NCBI GenBank assembly: GCA_017533825.1
Contig: JAFWIE010000036.1
Span: 20,220 to 84,219, forward strand
DNA: 64,000 nt
Source of the DNA: Atopobiaceae bacterium
Lineage (GTDB): Bacteria > Actinomycetota > Coriobacteriia > Coriobacteriales > Atopobiaceae
Reading direction: 5' to 3'
Shown: positions 26,984 to 36,185 of the stretch, piece by piece
How the letters are laid out: each line of letters begins with the position of its first letter
Numbering within the stretch: position 1 is the first letter of the stretch
Notes under the pieces: generated by a model
Databases searched by the model: none
Told to the model about the DNA's origin: nothing
What the model saw: the letters and a program-made list of their open reading frames with translations, nothing else
Translations under genes and position numbers: made by a program

Positions 26984-27532
26984 ATGGAAAAGCTGGACAA
27001 GGTCGAAATCGTACGCCAGAAGACGGGCGTTACCTACGAGGAGGCCCGCAGTGCACTCGAGCAGACCGACTACGACGTACTCGACGCCATCGTGCTGTTG
27101 GAGCAGCAGGGCAAGGCACACACCCAGACCCGCACGGCACATCATACCACGACCGCGGAGGAATCCGCCCTCTCGTCCCAGATGGTTGAGGCACAGCAGG
27201 CCTACGAGCGCTCGAGCAGGCGCACCGGCTTCAGCGAGGTCTTCGCTCGCCTGATGGAATCGCTCAAGCGTCTGTGCGCCCGCGGACTCGAGGTCTCGTT
27301 CGTCGTTGAGCGCAACGGAGAGCAGGTTCTCACCATCCCCGTACTCATCCTCGTGATTCTCATCCTCTTCCTCTTCCCGGCGACCATCCCACTGCTCATC
27401 GTGGGACTCTTCTTCGGGTTTAGGTATCACTTCGAAGGCGTTGGCGACACCTCCATCAACGTCAACGACATCATGGACCGTGCCGCTGACGGAGCAGAGT
27501 CGATCAAGAACAACGTGATGGGGAACGAGTAG
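26984..27532 (+). CDS. DUF4342 protein with UBA-like N-terminus, 182 aa
   Basis: GGAGG precedes the ATG. Residues 1-45 read as a UBA/TS-N-like three-helix unit (TGVTYEEARSALEQTDYDVL). A polar linker follows. At about 105-120 comes the DUF4342-type segment with VSFVVERNGEQVLTIPV, then a strong hydrophobic hairpin (about residues 118-150) and a short polar tail. UBA-like folds bind protein surfaces, as in EF-Ts; the function of DUF4342 is not known. It probably sits in the membrane with the UBA-like part in the cytoplasm. A two-component system follows 74 bp downstream on the same strand and may be co-transcribed. A TATACT at 26949-26954 is a possible -10. Confidence 0.8.
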   Translation: MEKLDKVEIVRQKTGVTYEEARSALEQTDYDVLDAIVLLEQQGKAHTQTRTAHHTTTAEESALSSQMVEAQQAYERSSRRTGFSEVFARLMESLKRLCARGLEVSFVVERNGEQVLTIPVLILVILILFLFPATIPLLIVGLFFGFRYHFEGVGDTSINVNDIMDRAADGAESIKNNVMGNE

Positions 27533-27606
27533 CGAACGACGCGTAGCGCGCGACCACAACGCGCAATCACAATGCACGACGTACGACGCAATCCGCGGGA
27601 GGACCC

Positions 27607-28293
27607 ATGAGCAGGATACTGGTCATCGAAGACGAGGCAAAGATCGCGCGCTTCGTGGAGCTCGAGCTCACCCACGAGGGTTATGAGGTCGAGAAAGCCT
27701 ATGACGGGCGAACGGGTGCGCAGCGCGCGCTCGAGGACGACTTCGACCTCATCCTGCTCGACCTCATGCTCCCACAGCTCTCGGGTATGGAGGTGCTACG
27801 CCGCGTGCGGCGCCAGAAGGACGTGCCCATCATCGTGCTCACGGCGCGCGACGCGGTGATGGACAAGGTCTCGGGGCTTGATGCGGGAGCTGATGACTAC
27901 GTCACCAAGCCGTTTGCCATCGAGGAGCTGCTGGCGCGGATTCGCCTGGCGCTCAAGCATCACGAGGGGCGTGTGCCGGCTTCGGCCAGCAGCGCCCTCG
28001 TGGTGCGTGGGGTGTCGCTCGACCCCGATCGCCGCCAGGTGACGGTTAATGGCGAAGAAGTCATTCTCACGCAGCGTGAGTTCGAGCTTCTGTACGCACT
28101 CATGCAGAACGAGAACATCGTGATGAGTCGCGACCGTCTCGCCCAGCTCGCTTTGGGATATGACTATGCGGGGACTTCCAACGCCGTTGATGTTCATGTG
28201 CGCCATCTGCGCGAGAAGATCGATAACCACTTTGGCATATCGCTCATCACCACCGTCCGTGGCGTGGGCTACGTCATCCGTGGGAGCCGATGA
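27607..28293 (+). CDS. OmpR/PhoB-family response regulator, 228 aa
   Basis: A GGGAGG site precedes the ATG. The receiver domain shows the acidic pair in VIEDEAK, the phospho-acceptor Asp in LILLDLMLP (about residue 51), the T in VLTARD and the K in VTKPF. The C-terminal winged-helix DNA-binding domain (about 130-226) has LTQREFELLYALM and the DVHVRHLREKI recognition region, ending in the family's GVGYVIRG. It overlaps the downstream kinase gene by ATGA, so the two are translationally coupled and are almost certainly partners. The signal and regulon are not visible. Confidence 0.93.
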   Translation: MSRILVIEDEAKIARFVELELTHEGYEVEKAYDGRTGAQRALEDDFDLILLDLMLPQLSGMEVLRRVRRQKDVPIIVLTARDAVMDKVSGLDAGADDYVTKPFAIEELLARIRLALKHHEGRVPASASSALVVRGVSLDPDRRQVTVNGEEVILTQREFELLYALMQNENIVMSRDRLAQLALGYDYAGTSNAVDVHVRHLREKIDNHFGISLITTVRGVGYVIRGSR

Positions 28294-29570
28294 TGGCCCG
28301 CAGCGCCCGCACCACCTCGCTTGCACGCAGCATCGTTTGGAGCTACTGGTGGCATCGCCTACTGGCCTTCGTTCTCGTTGACGTGTTGATCTTTGGCGCG
28401 CTTGTCGGATGCTTTGCGCTGCGCGGAGCAGCATGGGCGGCGGAGCAGGGTTTGCCCACGGGCAGTCTCGTGGTTCGCAAGGCCAGACGTCCGCTCGATC
28501 GCATCACGTACGAAGTCCCCCAGCGCAACGGCGAGCACCTCACGTTCCGCCTCTCCGCGTACACGCGTGAGGTCTGGCCGCTGCTTGCCATCGTAGTTGC
28601 GGGCGAAGTGGTGAGTCTCGTGGCGCTGCCCTTCTCGACGCGTCGTGTGCGTCGGAAGCTGCAACCACTCAATGACCTCGCGCTCGTAGCCGAGGAACTT
28701 GGCAATGCTACGAGCCGCGGCATGGAGGGGCCGGGCGACCTCGACCAAGACCAGCTCAGCAACCTGGAGCAGGCCATTCACTCCGCCAGCGTCGATCAGC
28801 CCTTCGTTTCGACCGGCGACAAGGACCTCCAGTCCATTGAGGTTGCACTCAACGGTCTGCTCAAACAAATGCAGGAAGCGAAGCTACAGCAGATGCGGTT
28901 TGTCTCGGATGCAAGTCACGAATTGCGTACGCCCATTGCGGTCATTCAGGGTTACGTGCAGATGCTTGACCGCTGGGGCAAGACGGACGAGGAGGTGCTG
29001 GACGAGTCGATCGCCGCACTCAAAGCCGAATCAGAGCACATGCAAGAGCTCGTGGAGCAGCTGCTCTTCCTCGCGCGGGGCGACTCGGGGCGCAACACTC
29101 TGCAGCGCGAGCGATTCAATCTGGCCGAGGCAATGCAGGAGGTATGGGAAGAGTCGCGCATGATAGACGATGCGCACGTCTACACCTACGACGTTCCTGG
29201 CAGTGATGCAAGTGATTCGGCCTTCGAGCTGACGGGCGACCCGGGGATGATCAAGCAGGTCGCACGCATCCTCGTGCAGAATGCGGCCGCTTACGCTCCG
29301 GAAGGAACGCAGATTGCCCTCTCCGTGCGCGCAGACGACGCAGGGGTTGTGCTTCGGGTGCAGGATGAGGGCATCGGGATCTCCGAAGAGGATGCCGCGC
29401 ACATCTTTGAGCGCTTCTATCGCGCCGACGAGGCTCGCGACCGGCGAGAGGGGGGCACCGGACTGGGCCTCTCCATCGCCAAGTGGATCGTGGATGCACA
29501 TGGTGGCAGCATCGACGTGCTATCGCGTGAGGGTGTGGGGACGCGCTTTACCGTACGCTTCCCGCGGTAG
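28290..29570 (+). CDS. sensor histidine kinase, 426 aa
   Basis: It starts at the ATG that overlaps the regulator's TGA. A first membrane segment lies near residues 25-45, a short extracytoplasmic loop follows, and a second segment lies near 95-115. The HisKA domain carries the phospho-acceptor His in SDASHELRTPIAVI, followed by the HATPase domain with N box (LVQNAAAYAP), G1 (VQDEGIGI), F box (IFERFYR) and G2 (GGTGLGLSI). The protein is intact and typical of the OmpR-partner class. It should phosphorylate the adjacent response regulator. The extracytoplasmic loop is too short to suggest a large ligand-binding sensor. Confidence 0.93.
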   Translation: MMARSARTTSLARSIVWSYWWHRLLAFVLVDVLIFGALVGCFALRGAAWAAEQGLPTGSLVVRKARRPLDRITYEVPQRNGEHLTFRLSAYTREVWPLLAIVVAGEVVSLVALPFSTRRVRRKLQPLNDLALVAEELGNATSRGMEGPGDLDQDQLSNLEQAIHSASVDQPFVSTGDKDLQSIEVALNGLLKQMQEAKLQQMRFVSDASHELRTPIAVIQGYVQMLDRWGKTDEEVLDESIAALKAESEHMQELVEQLLFLARGDSGRNTLQRERFNLAEAMQEVWEESRMIDDAHVYTYDVPGSDASDSAFELTGDPGMIKQVARILVQNAAAYAPEGTQIALSVRADDAGVVLRVQDEGIGISEEDAAHIFERFYRADEARDRREGGTGLGLSIAKWIVDAHGGSIDVLSREGVGTRFTVRFPR

Positions 29571-29592
29571 TTGCCCGCCGGGGTTGTCATCT

Positions 29593-29637
29593 GTCCATCG
29601 GAGGGTGGACCATCGAGGAGGTAGCCTCCCGATGGAC
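29593..29637 (+). terminator. hairpin between the kinase and GH1 genes
   Basis: GTCCATCGG (29593-29601) pairs with CCGATGGAC (29629-29637) over a 27-nt loop that has its own GAGG and CCTC. It lacks a U-tract. Its arms resemble those of the other intergenic hairpins at 35089, 36148 and 52234. Confidence 0.45.
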
Positions 29638-29668
29638 CGCCCTCGGAGGCCACTCTCTGATATCATAG

Positions 29669-31171
<1,503 letters not shown>

Positions 31172-31223
31172 GACAACGTGACAACGGGGACGGAGAGTGT
31201 CGTCACGCGCTCTCCGTCGTCAC
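31172..31223 (+). repeat. REP-like dispersed element, copy B, with hairpin
   Basis: Bases 31172-31208 repeat the element at 26843-26879. GACGGAGAG (31189-31197) pairs with CTCTCCGTC (31210-31218), and an outer GTGAC (31178-31182) with GTCAC (31219-31223) across a six-base bulge. It begins at the base after the GH1 stop codon and may also serve as terminator or attenuator before the EIIB-ROK gene. Confidence 0.65.
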
Positions 31224-31274
31224 CCGCTACCAACGCTACAAGGAATGGACGAGCTCACGGGAGGGGAGCGGGAG

Positions 31275-32702
31275 ATGGCGCAGACCTTTGACCTTCGCAG
31301 CTGGATTCGCGAGCAGCCCCACAAGGGGTACTTGGCCAACCTCGACGACGATGACCACTTCGTGCTCGAGACCGACTTTGCCACGGCGATGGTCAACTTC
31401 TACGACATGGCACCTGATCCAGAGATTGTCGAGCTGCACATCGAAGAGAAGGCTACAGGCGAGGCCAAGTTCTTCTTGCACTTTCATCCTGTGGACCGGG
31501 ACCACTCCATCCAGCTCTTTGGTGAGATGGTCCAAGCGCTCCTCGCGATTCGTGGCCATCAGCGAACTGAGGTGCTTCTGTGCTGTACGGCGGGGATGAC
31601 CACGTCCTTTTTTGCTCAGCGGCTCAACCAAGTGGCTGAGGCCATGGGCCTTGATTGGGACTTCTCGGCCGTGAGCGTCACCGAGGCATACGAGCATGGG
31701 CGCGACAAGGCCGCCATTCTCGTTGCTCCGCAAATCGGATATCAGGCCAAGCGGGTGCAGCAGGTCATGGGCGACGTGCCGGTGCTCCCGATTCCCACGG
31801 CGATGTTTGCTGCCTACGACGCGGCCGGCTGCTTGGAGTGGGTGCGTGACGAGCTCGCCTCGCGTGCGCGAGAAGCAGCCGAACATGCGAACGAGGCGGA
31901 CTCCATGCAGACGGAAGGCGACGGACGGATTCTTGTCATCGCGGTGCATGCGGCTTCCGGTGAGGTGACCATTCATCATCGCGTCTATGACCATGGGATC
32001 GTCGCCACGGAGGGACGCGTCATCAAGCGCCGCCTGACGCTTGCCGACATAACCGACGTAATCGACACGCAGCGATGCGCGTGCAAGGCGGGTGGCAAGG
32101 TCGATGCTGTGGGCGTTGCGCTTCCGGGCGCCGTGCATGAGGGGCGCGTTAACATCAAGGTGACCAGAGAGGTCGATTTGACGAATGGGACGGACGGATT
32201 CGTCATGGGTGACTTCCTCGCACAGCGCTACGACGTGCCTGTCTATCTGTGCAACAACGCGAACGCGGCGGCGTTGGGTTGGCGAGAGGCGCATCCCGAG
32301 TATCAGGACGTGACGTTCTACTCCCAAGCAACTGGCTGGGCGATGGGCGGCCAAGGCCACGTGGTCGGCGGAAGGCTGTTGGAGGGCGCGCACGGCAACG
32401 CCGGCGAGGTCAGGCTCATCGTCAACCGGTTCTCCTTCTCGAACCCGCTGCACTACAACGCCTTCAACCCCGTCGACGTCATCGAAGTGGTGGGGCAAGT
32501 ACTCGCCATGGACTGCGCAACCTTCGACCCCGAGGTGGTTGCGGTGCGTTGTGACCTGCTACCCGACATGGAGGAGGTCGCAGAGGAGCTTGCCAAGTAC
32601 GTCGACCGGAGCCAGCAACCGAAGCTCGTCCACGTGTGCGACTACGACGAATGCATTCTTGCCGGCATGCTTACGCGATGCCGGCAAGAGCTGCGGGCGT
32701 GA
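31275..32702 (+). CDS. fusion of a PTS EIIB-like domain with a ROK-family domain, 475 aa
   Basis: I chose the ATG at 31275, which follows GAGGGG at 31261-31266; an in-frame ATG at 31245 and earlier codons have poorer context. Residues 1-95 match no family I recognise. Residues about 97-200 resemble the lactose/cellobiose-type PTS EIIB: the P-loop reads LLCCTAGMTTSFFAQ, with the cysteine in the position phosphorylated in EIIB, and later VAPQIGYQ. Residues about 225-475 are ROK-like: VGVALPGAVHEG, LCNNANAAALGW and the HGNAGEV stretch. The usual ROK zinc-binding Cys cluster is absent. It follows the GH1 gene by 103 bp. It could sense PTS phosphorylation and regulate the locus or phosphorylate a sugar; it has no DNA-binding helix-turn-helix that I can see. 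Confidence 0.75.
   Translation: MAQTFDLRSWIREQPHKGYLANLDDDDHFVLETDFATAMVNFYDMAPDPEIVELHIEEKATGEAKFFLHFHPVDRDHSIQLFGEMVQALLAIRGHQRTEVLLCCTAGMTTSFFAQRLNQVAEAMGLDWDFSAVSVTEAYEHGRDKAAILVAPQIGYQAKRVQQVMGDVPVLPIPTAMFAAYDAAGCLEWVRDELASRAREAAEHANEADSMQTEGDGRILVIAVHAASGEVTIHHRVYDHGIVATEGRVIKRRLTLADITDVIDTQRCACKAGGKVDAVGVALPGAVHEGRVNIKVTREVDLTNGTDGFVMGDFLAQRYDVPVYLCNNANAAALGWREAHPEYQDVTFYSQATGWAMGGQGHVVGGRLLEGAHGNAGEVRLIVNRFSFSNPLHYNAFNPVDVIEVVGQVLAMDCATFDPEVVAVRCDLLPDMEEVAEELAKYVDRSQQPKLVHVCDYDECILAGMLTRCRQELRA
32658..32688 (+). other. 11-bp perfect hairpin inside the last codons of the EIIB-ROK gene
   Basis: CTTGCCGGCAT (32658-32668) pairs with ATGCCGGCAAG (32678-32688) over a nine-base loop. It is coding sequence ending five codons before the stop, directly upstream of the terminator-like hairpin at 32697. 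Confidence 0.6.
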
Positions 32703-32734
32703 CGAGGTGGCAAGCGCCCGGCTCCTCGTCACGC
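32697..32734. terminator. bidirectional terminator between convergent genes
   Basis: GCGTGACGAGG (32697-32707) pairs perfectly with CCTCGTCACGC (32724-32734). It overlaps the EIIB-ROK stop codon and lies 16 bp from the end of the convergent lipoprotein gene, so one structure could serve both. Confidence 0.6.
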
Positions 32735-32749
32735 CTCGCGGAGAACACC

Positions 32750-33454
32750 CTACGCGACGTAGGCGGTGAGGGCGAGCTGCTCGGCCGAGGTTATCTCGGC
32801 GCTGCCGTCGGGATCCTCGTGGATGCTGGCCACGTAGAGTCCATGGACTGGACCGTCGGCAATGGTCGTGCCCACGCACATCACGCGGTAGTTCGTGCCA
32901 CCGTCCATCTGAGTGGAGAGCAGCGCGATGGGGGAGAGCTCAACGCCCTCATAGTCGGCAACGGCGTTGGAGAATGCGGTCGCCGCCTCTTTGGGAAGGC
33001 TCGCGGCGGCCGGTTCACACACTTCCCAGGCGCCCATCATGTCCTCGCTTGACTGGTCGGAGACCTGCAAGGCATCAAGGTCAATGTCGTTGAGAGCCGA
33101 GAGTGTCGAGGTTCCTTGGGGGTCCCGATACACGACGGCGATGTGCCATGTGGGGTTCGTGTCGGCGGACTGGCAGAGAAACGCATAGTTGAGGCCTGCC
33201 ACGACCTGCGTGGCGAGAACTGCCGTAGGCTTCAGATTCTCGGCCTCGGTACCCTTTACAGCTGCGTCGAAGATAGCCTGCTCCTCGTCAGTAAGGTAGT
33301 TGGACGTCTCGGTCGTCTCCTGCGCGCCCGTCTGCTCGGTCGTCTGCTCTTGTTTGGACGTTGCCTCGACGGCTGCGCCGCACCCATATACGCACAGCGT
33401 GAGCGCAAGCATCCCACTAACCAAGCATGCAGAAATCCCCTTCGTGGCCTTCAT
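32750..33454 (-). CDS. lipoprotein with two cystatin-like repeats, 234 aa
   Basis: The start is the ATG at 33454, preceded by AGGAGAAGGG; the upstream in-frame extension to 33550 has no such signal. The N-terminus is a lipoprotein signal ending in CVYGC (Cys about 22), then a Thr/Gln/Glu-rich linker. Two homologous halves of about 85 residues follow. Each has a helix with acidic residues, then L-x-T-Q-x-x-x-G-x-N-Y (TQVVAGLNYAFLC in the first, TQMDGGTNYRVMC in the second), then two strands and an SAL or SAE turn. QxVxG followed by NY is the hallmark of the cystatin-like fold. The protein should sit on the outer face of the membrane. Whether it inhibits proteases is unknown; this fold is also used for simple binding. 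Confidence 0.75.
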   Translation of the reverse strand: MKATKGISACLVSGMLALTLCVYGCGAAVEATSKQEQTTEQTGAQETTETSNYLTDEEQAIFDAAVKGTEAENLKPTAVLATQVVAGLNYAFLCQSADTNPTWHIAVVYRDPQGTSTLSALNDIDLDALQVSDQSSEDMMGAWEVCEPAAASLPKEAATAFSNAVADYEGVELSPIALLSTQMDGGTNYRVMCVGTTIADGPVHGLYVASIHEDPDGSAEITSAEQLALTAYVA

Positions 33455-33660
33455 GGCACTCGCTTCCCTTCTCCTCTGGAAACGTGACGTTACATGATGT
33501 ACGACACTGACCCCGCTTGTGTCTCTGTGTGTGGAGAAGCGATGGTGCAAAATATGACTGCATAGGCATACCGTTCGTGACTCGGCGCTCGTGCTTCGGC
33601 ATCAAATCCCGTTCGGACGACCAGCTCATCGGCAGCCTTCGCATCGCCGCAGCGCGCAAT

Positions 33661-33732
33661 AGTGACCAATTAACAGCAGACTCCGATTCGTCAACTGGGG
33701 TTTTACCGTTTTTGATGTGACAATTGGTCACT
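33661..33732. repeat. TIR module 1 (10-bp inverted ends)
   Basis: AGTGACCAAT (33661-33670) and ATTGGTCACT (33723-33732) are perfect inverted ends. CTGGGGTTTT lies inside at 33695-33704. No coding sequence fits. The same arrangement is repeated at 33746. The gap 33455-33660 before it holds nothing I recognise. Confidence 0.75.
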
Positions 33733-33745
33733 AGCTATTCTATAC

Positions 33746-33828
33746 AGTGACCAATCAATACATCAAACTTCAATGTAAATCGCGCTGAGCTGGGGTTTTG
33801 CAATTGTTTCGAAAGTTTATTGGTCACT
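33746..33828. repeat. TIR module 2 (10-bp inverted ends)
   Basis: It has the same ends as module 1: AGTGACCAAT (33746-33755) and ATTGGTCACT (33819-33828), with CTGGGGTTTT at 33790-33799. It starts 13 bp after module 1 ends. The stretch is AT-rich compared with its surroundings. Confidence 0.75.
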
Positions 33829-33923
33829 TTTTGCGAGCGAGTAGCGCTGGGATAGCACCGGCCTGCCTGCTTGAGGGCACTTGTGGGGTTGCGGGGCAGA
33901 GAAGCGTCGCGATTTGTGCTGTG

Positions 33924-34239
33924 TAGCTGCGCGACCGCAGTGGCGCGGTCCAATTCGACGACCTGTTCCTCGCTCTTCGCGGGTGGTTGCAAGCGGTCGG
34001 GCACCCCGCCGTCCTCATAATCGACGAGGTAGACAGCGAGAGTGACATGTGTGCCGTGCTTGAAGGCTTCCGGTAGACCTACGTGGAGGTCTTCGGACCG
34101 CTTGAGGAGGGAGGGGCTACCTCGAGTACTTCGGGCTCGACGTGGGCTACCTGCTCTCCTTCAACTTCAACTGCAAGAAGGAGCCTGGCCCCGTGCGTGT
34201 CTCCGTGGGGGCAAGGTCCTGTGGGAGGAGACCACCTAA
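33924..34239 (+). pseudogene. remnant of an AAA-ATPase/PD-(D/E)XK nuclease-like gene
   Basis: Two pieces of one family survive. In one frame 33927-34073 encodes ...FDDLFLALRGWL...AVLIIDEVDSESD, a Walker-B-type segment like that of the predicted AAA-ATPase family (AAA-ATPase_like/DUF1703), ended by TAG at 34074-34076. In another frame 34108 onward reads YLEYFGLDVGYLLSFNFN then CKKEPG, matching the C-terminal nuclease part of that family. A one-base loss near 34205-34212 shifts the ending GGKVLWEETT into a third frame, with its TAA at 34237-34239. The hundreds of residues normally between these parts are missing. It is a deleted and frameshifted relic, 12 bp from the convergent ZIP gene. Family members are often mobile and multi-copy. 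Confidence 0.7.
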
Positions 34240-34251
34240 CGAGGGTACGCC

Positions 34252-35034
34252 TCACCCCAGGGCGACGTCTAGGATCATCATGAGCACAAAGCCCAGCGAG
34301 AAGGCAATCGTGCCGACGTTGGAATGCTTCCCCTCGCTCATCTCGGGGATGAGCTCTTCGACCACCACATACATCATGGCGCCTGCGGCGAAGGCAAGCA
34401 AATACGGTAGCAGTGGCACGACGAGCCGGGATGCCAGGATGGTGACGACCGAGGCTATGGGTTCGACGGCACCGGAAAGCACGCCATACCAGAAGGTCTT
34501 GCCCTTGTCCATTCCCTCCGCGCGCAGAGGCATAGAGACGATCGCCCCTTCGGGGAAGTTCTGGATGGCGATGCCGAGGGCGAGAGCGAGGGCAGCGGTC
34601 GAGCTCACCGTCCCTCCGTCGGCCAGCCACCCTGCATAGACCACGCCGACGGCCATCCCCTCGGGGATGTTGTGCAGTGTGACCGCGAGGATAAGCTTGG
34701 TCGTGCGCCGCAAGCCCGTCTCTGGCCCTTCGTCCTGCAGATCCATGTGCGTGTGCGGGGTCACTTCGTCAAGCAGCAGCAGGAAGCCGATGCCCACCAT
34801 GAAGCCGACGGCGGCCGGGACGAAGGAGAGGCTGCCCATGTGCGCGCTTGACTCGAGTGCCGGTTGCAGCAGACTCCAGAACGACGCCGCCATCATGACG
34901 CCGGCGGCGAATCCTGTGAGCAGCTTCTGAACCGTGGGAGAGATCTGGCCCTTGAGGACAAACGCCATGGCGGCGCCAAGGCTGGTGCCGAGGAATGGTA
35001 ATAGGATACCGGGTGCGATCTGTGCTATGGGCAT
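34252..35034 (-). CDS. ZIP-family metal transporter, 260 aa
   Basis: The ATG at 35034 follows GGGAGG; longer in-frame extensions upstream are not real. The protein has eight hydrophobic segments. Segment 4 carries HNIPEGMAVG and segment 5 NFPEGAIVSMPL, the metal-binding pair of ZIP transporters of the GufA/ZupT type, and the next-to-last part has EELIPE. A His-containing loop (DEVTPHTHMDLQ) lies between segments 3 and 4. ZIP proteins import zinc or other divalent metals into the cytoplasm. Metal specificity cannot be read from this sequence. No metal regulator lies beside it. Confidence 0.88.
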   Translation of the reverse strand: MPIAQIAPGILLPFLGTSLGAAMAFVLKGQISPTVQKLLTGFAAGVMMAASFWSLLQPALESSAHMGSLSFVPAAVGFMVGIGFLLLLDEVTPHTHMDLQDEGPETGLRRTTKLILAVTLHNIPEGMAVGVVYAGWLADGGTVSSTAALALALGIAIQNFPEGAIVSMPLRAEGMDKGKTFWYGVLSGAVEPIASVVTILASRLVVPLLPYLLAFAAGAMMYVVVEELIPEMSEGKHSNVGTIAFSLGFVLMMILDVALG

Positions 35035-35088
35035 AACCTCATCCTCCCTTGTGCTTGCAGCCGACTTCAATCCTAGCACGCAGCAAGG

Positions 35089-35117
35089 GGTCCACTGGGG
35101 ACTACTCCCAGTGGGCC
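35089..35117. repeat. hairpin element in a divergent promoter region
   Basis: GGTCCACTGGG (35089-35099) pairs with CCCAGTGGGCC (35107-35117), 11 bp with one G-T. It lies between the divergent starts of the ZIP gene and the next lipoprotein gene, where a terminator is not expected. Its arms match those of 52234-52274. Confidence 0.65.
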
Positions 35118-35220
35118 GTCCCCGTAGATGCCCGCATTCATTAGGCCACTCGCCGACATTTTGCCCCGCTGAGTCGTATATGGTATGAAGGGATGGCGGT
35201 TGTGAGGATGGGGGTAGACC

Positions 35221-36087
35221 ATGCGACGCGGTTTTATGCGAGTGGTGGCAAGTGTGGCGGTAACGGCAATGTGCGCGGGATTGGGCGCCTGCGGTGCGCC
35301 AGTGCCGCTTGACGAGCCCAAGGACGGCACGCCCGTCGAAGACGTCCGCACGAACGACGGGAGTGCCGACGCGCAGGTGGAGAAGCCCGCGCAGACGGAG
35401 GAACCCGCGCAGACGGAGAAGCCCATCGGCGTGTCCATCAACCTCTCGGATGACTCCATCCTGATGTTCGACGGCGATGCGGCATCCGCTCAGCTGGTGG
35501 AAGACATGCGTGCGGGAAAGACCCCCACGTCGTGCACCGTGCTGTACGACCAGATGGGCGCCCTTCCCAGTGTGACCGTGACCGACGCGCGCACGATGCG
35601 CGAGGTGTACAAGAAGCTGGCGCGCATGCATGTCGAGGGCGAGACGAACATGAGCATCACCGACAGCTACCACCACGTGATCTTCGAGCTCCAAGATGGT
35701 ACGAAGGCGTCGTATGGCTTCGAGGGCGAGGCCATCCTGGTGCGCGGGAGCAAGAACTACGCGGTGCAGGACCGGAGTGGCCTGTGGGCGTACGTGCGTC
35801 AGCTTCAGGAGGATTACCTTCGCGAGGAGTCGGCCGGGGCCGACTGGCTCGCCATCGAGCTCGACGACGAGGACGAGATAGTGCAGCGCTGCCCGACCTC
35901 GGCACCCGCGGGAGAGGTCGTGCAGGTCATCGTGCCACCCGTGCTTGACGTCGACCGGCACGTCTCGGTGAACGGAAGCGAGAGCTTCGGGTCGTTCGTC
36001 ACCGGCGACACGTACGAGTTTGTCATGCCCGACGAGCCGGTGACCATACGCGTGTGGACCGACAACGAATTCACGCCCGGATCGTAA
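35221..36087 (+). CDS. lipoprotein of unknown function, 288 aa
   Basis: A lipoprotein signal ends in LGAC (Cys about 24). A Pro/Glu/Thr-rich linker follows, with a near-repeat EKPAQTEEPAQTEKP (about residues 58-72). The rest is a folded region of about 210 residues. Its middle shows alternating strands around TVTDARTMREVYKKL and SYHHVIFELQDGTKASYGF. The C-terminal 60 residues (AGEVVQVIVPP ... VNGSESFGSFVTGDTYEFVMPDEPVTI) resemble a divergent InlB B-repeat. Membrane-anchored outside the cell. I do not recognise the middle domain, and context gives no clue to its job. Confidence 0.75.
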   Translation: MRRGFMRVVASVAVTAMCAGLGACGAPVPLDEPKDGTPVEDVRTNDGSADAQVEKPAQTEEPAQTEKPIGVSINLSDDSILMFDGDAASAQLVEDMRAGKTPTSCTVLYDQMGALPSVTVTDARTMREVYKKLARMHVEGETNMSITDSYHHVIFELQDGTKASYGFEGEAILVRGSKNYAVQDRSGLWAYVRQLQEDYLREESAGADWLAIELDDEDEIVQRCPTSAPAGEVVQVIVPPVLDVDRHVSVNGSESFGSFVTGDTYEFVMPDEPVTIRVWTDNEFTPGS

Positions 36088-36147
36088 GTGATCTGTGCAT
36101 CCAATAGGGGCCGTAGGGGGTCCACTGGGGGCCAGTCCTGCGAGTGA

Positions 36148-36177
36148 GGCCCATCGGGAGTTGGTCCCCGATGGGCC
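36148..36177. terminator. perfect 11-bp hairpin between convergent genes
   Basis: GGCCCATCGGG (36148-36158) pairs with CCCGATGGGCC (36167-36177) over an eight-base loop, between the convergent lipoprotein and PHP genes. A partial arm TCCACTGGGGG lies just upstream at 36121. Confidence 0.6.
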
Positions 36178-36185
36178 CTGGTGCA

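Noticed and set aside
33517..33720. 67-codon open frame
   Set aside because: There is no ribosome binding site or family match, and it overlaps the first inverted-end module.
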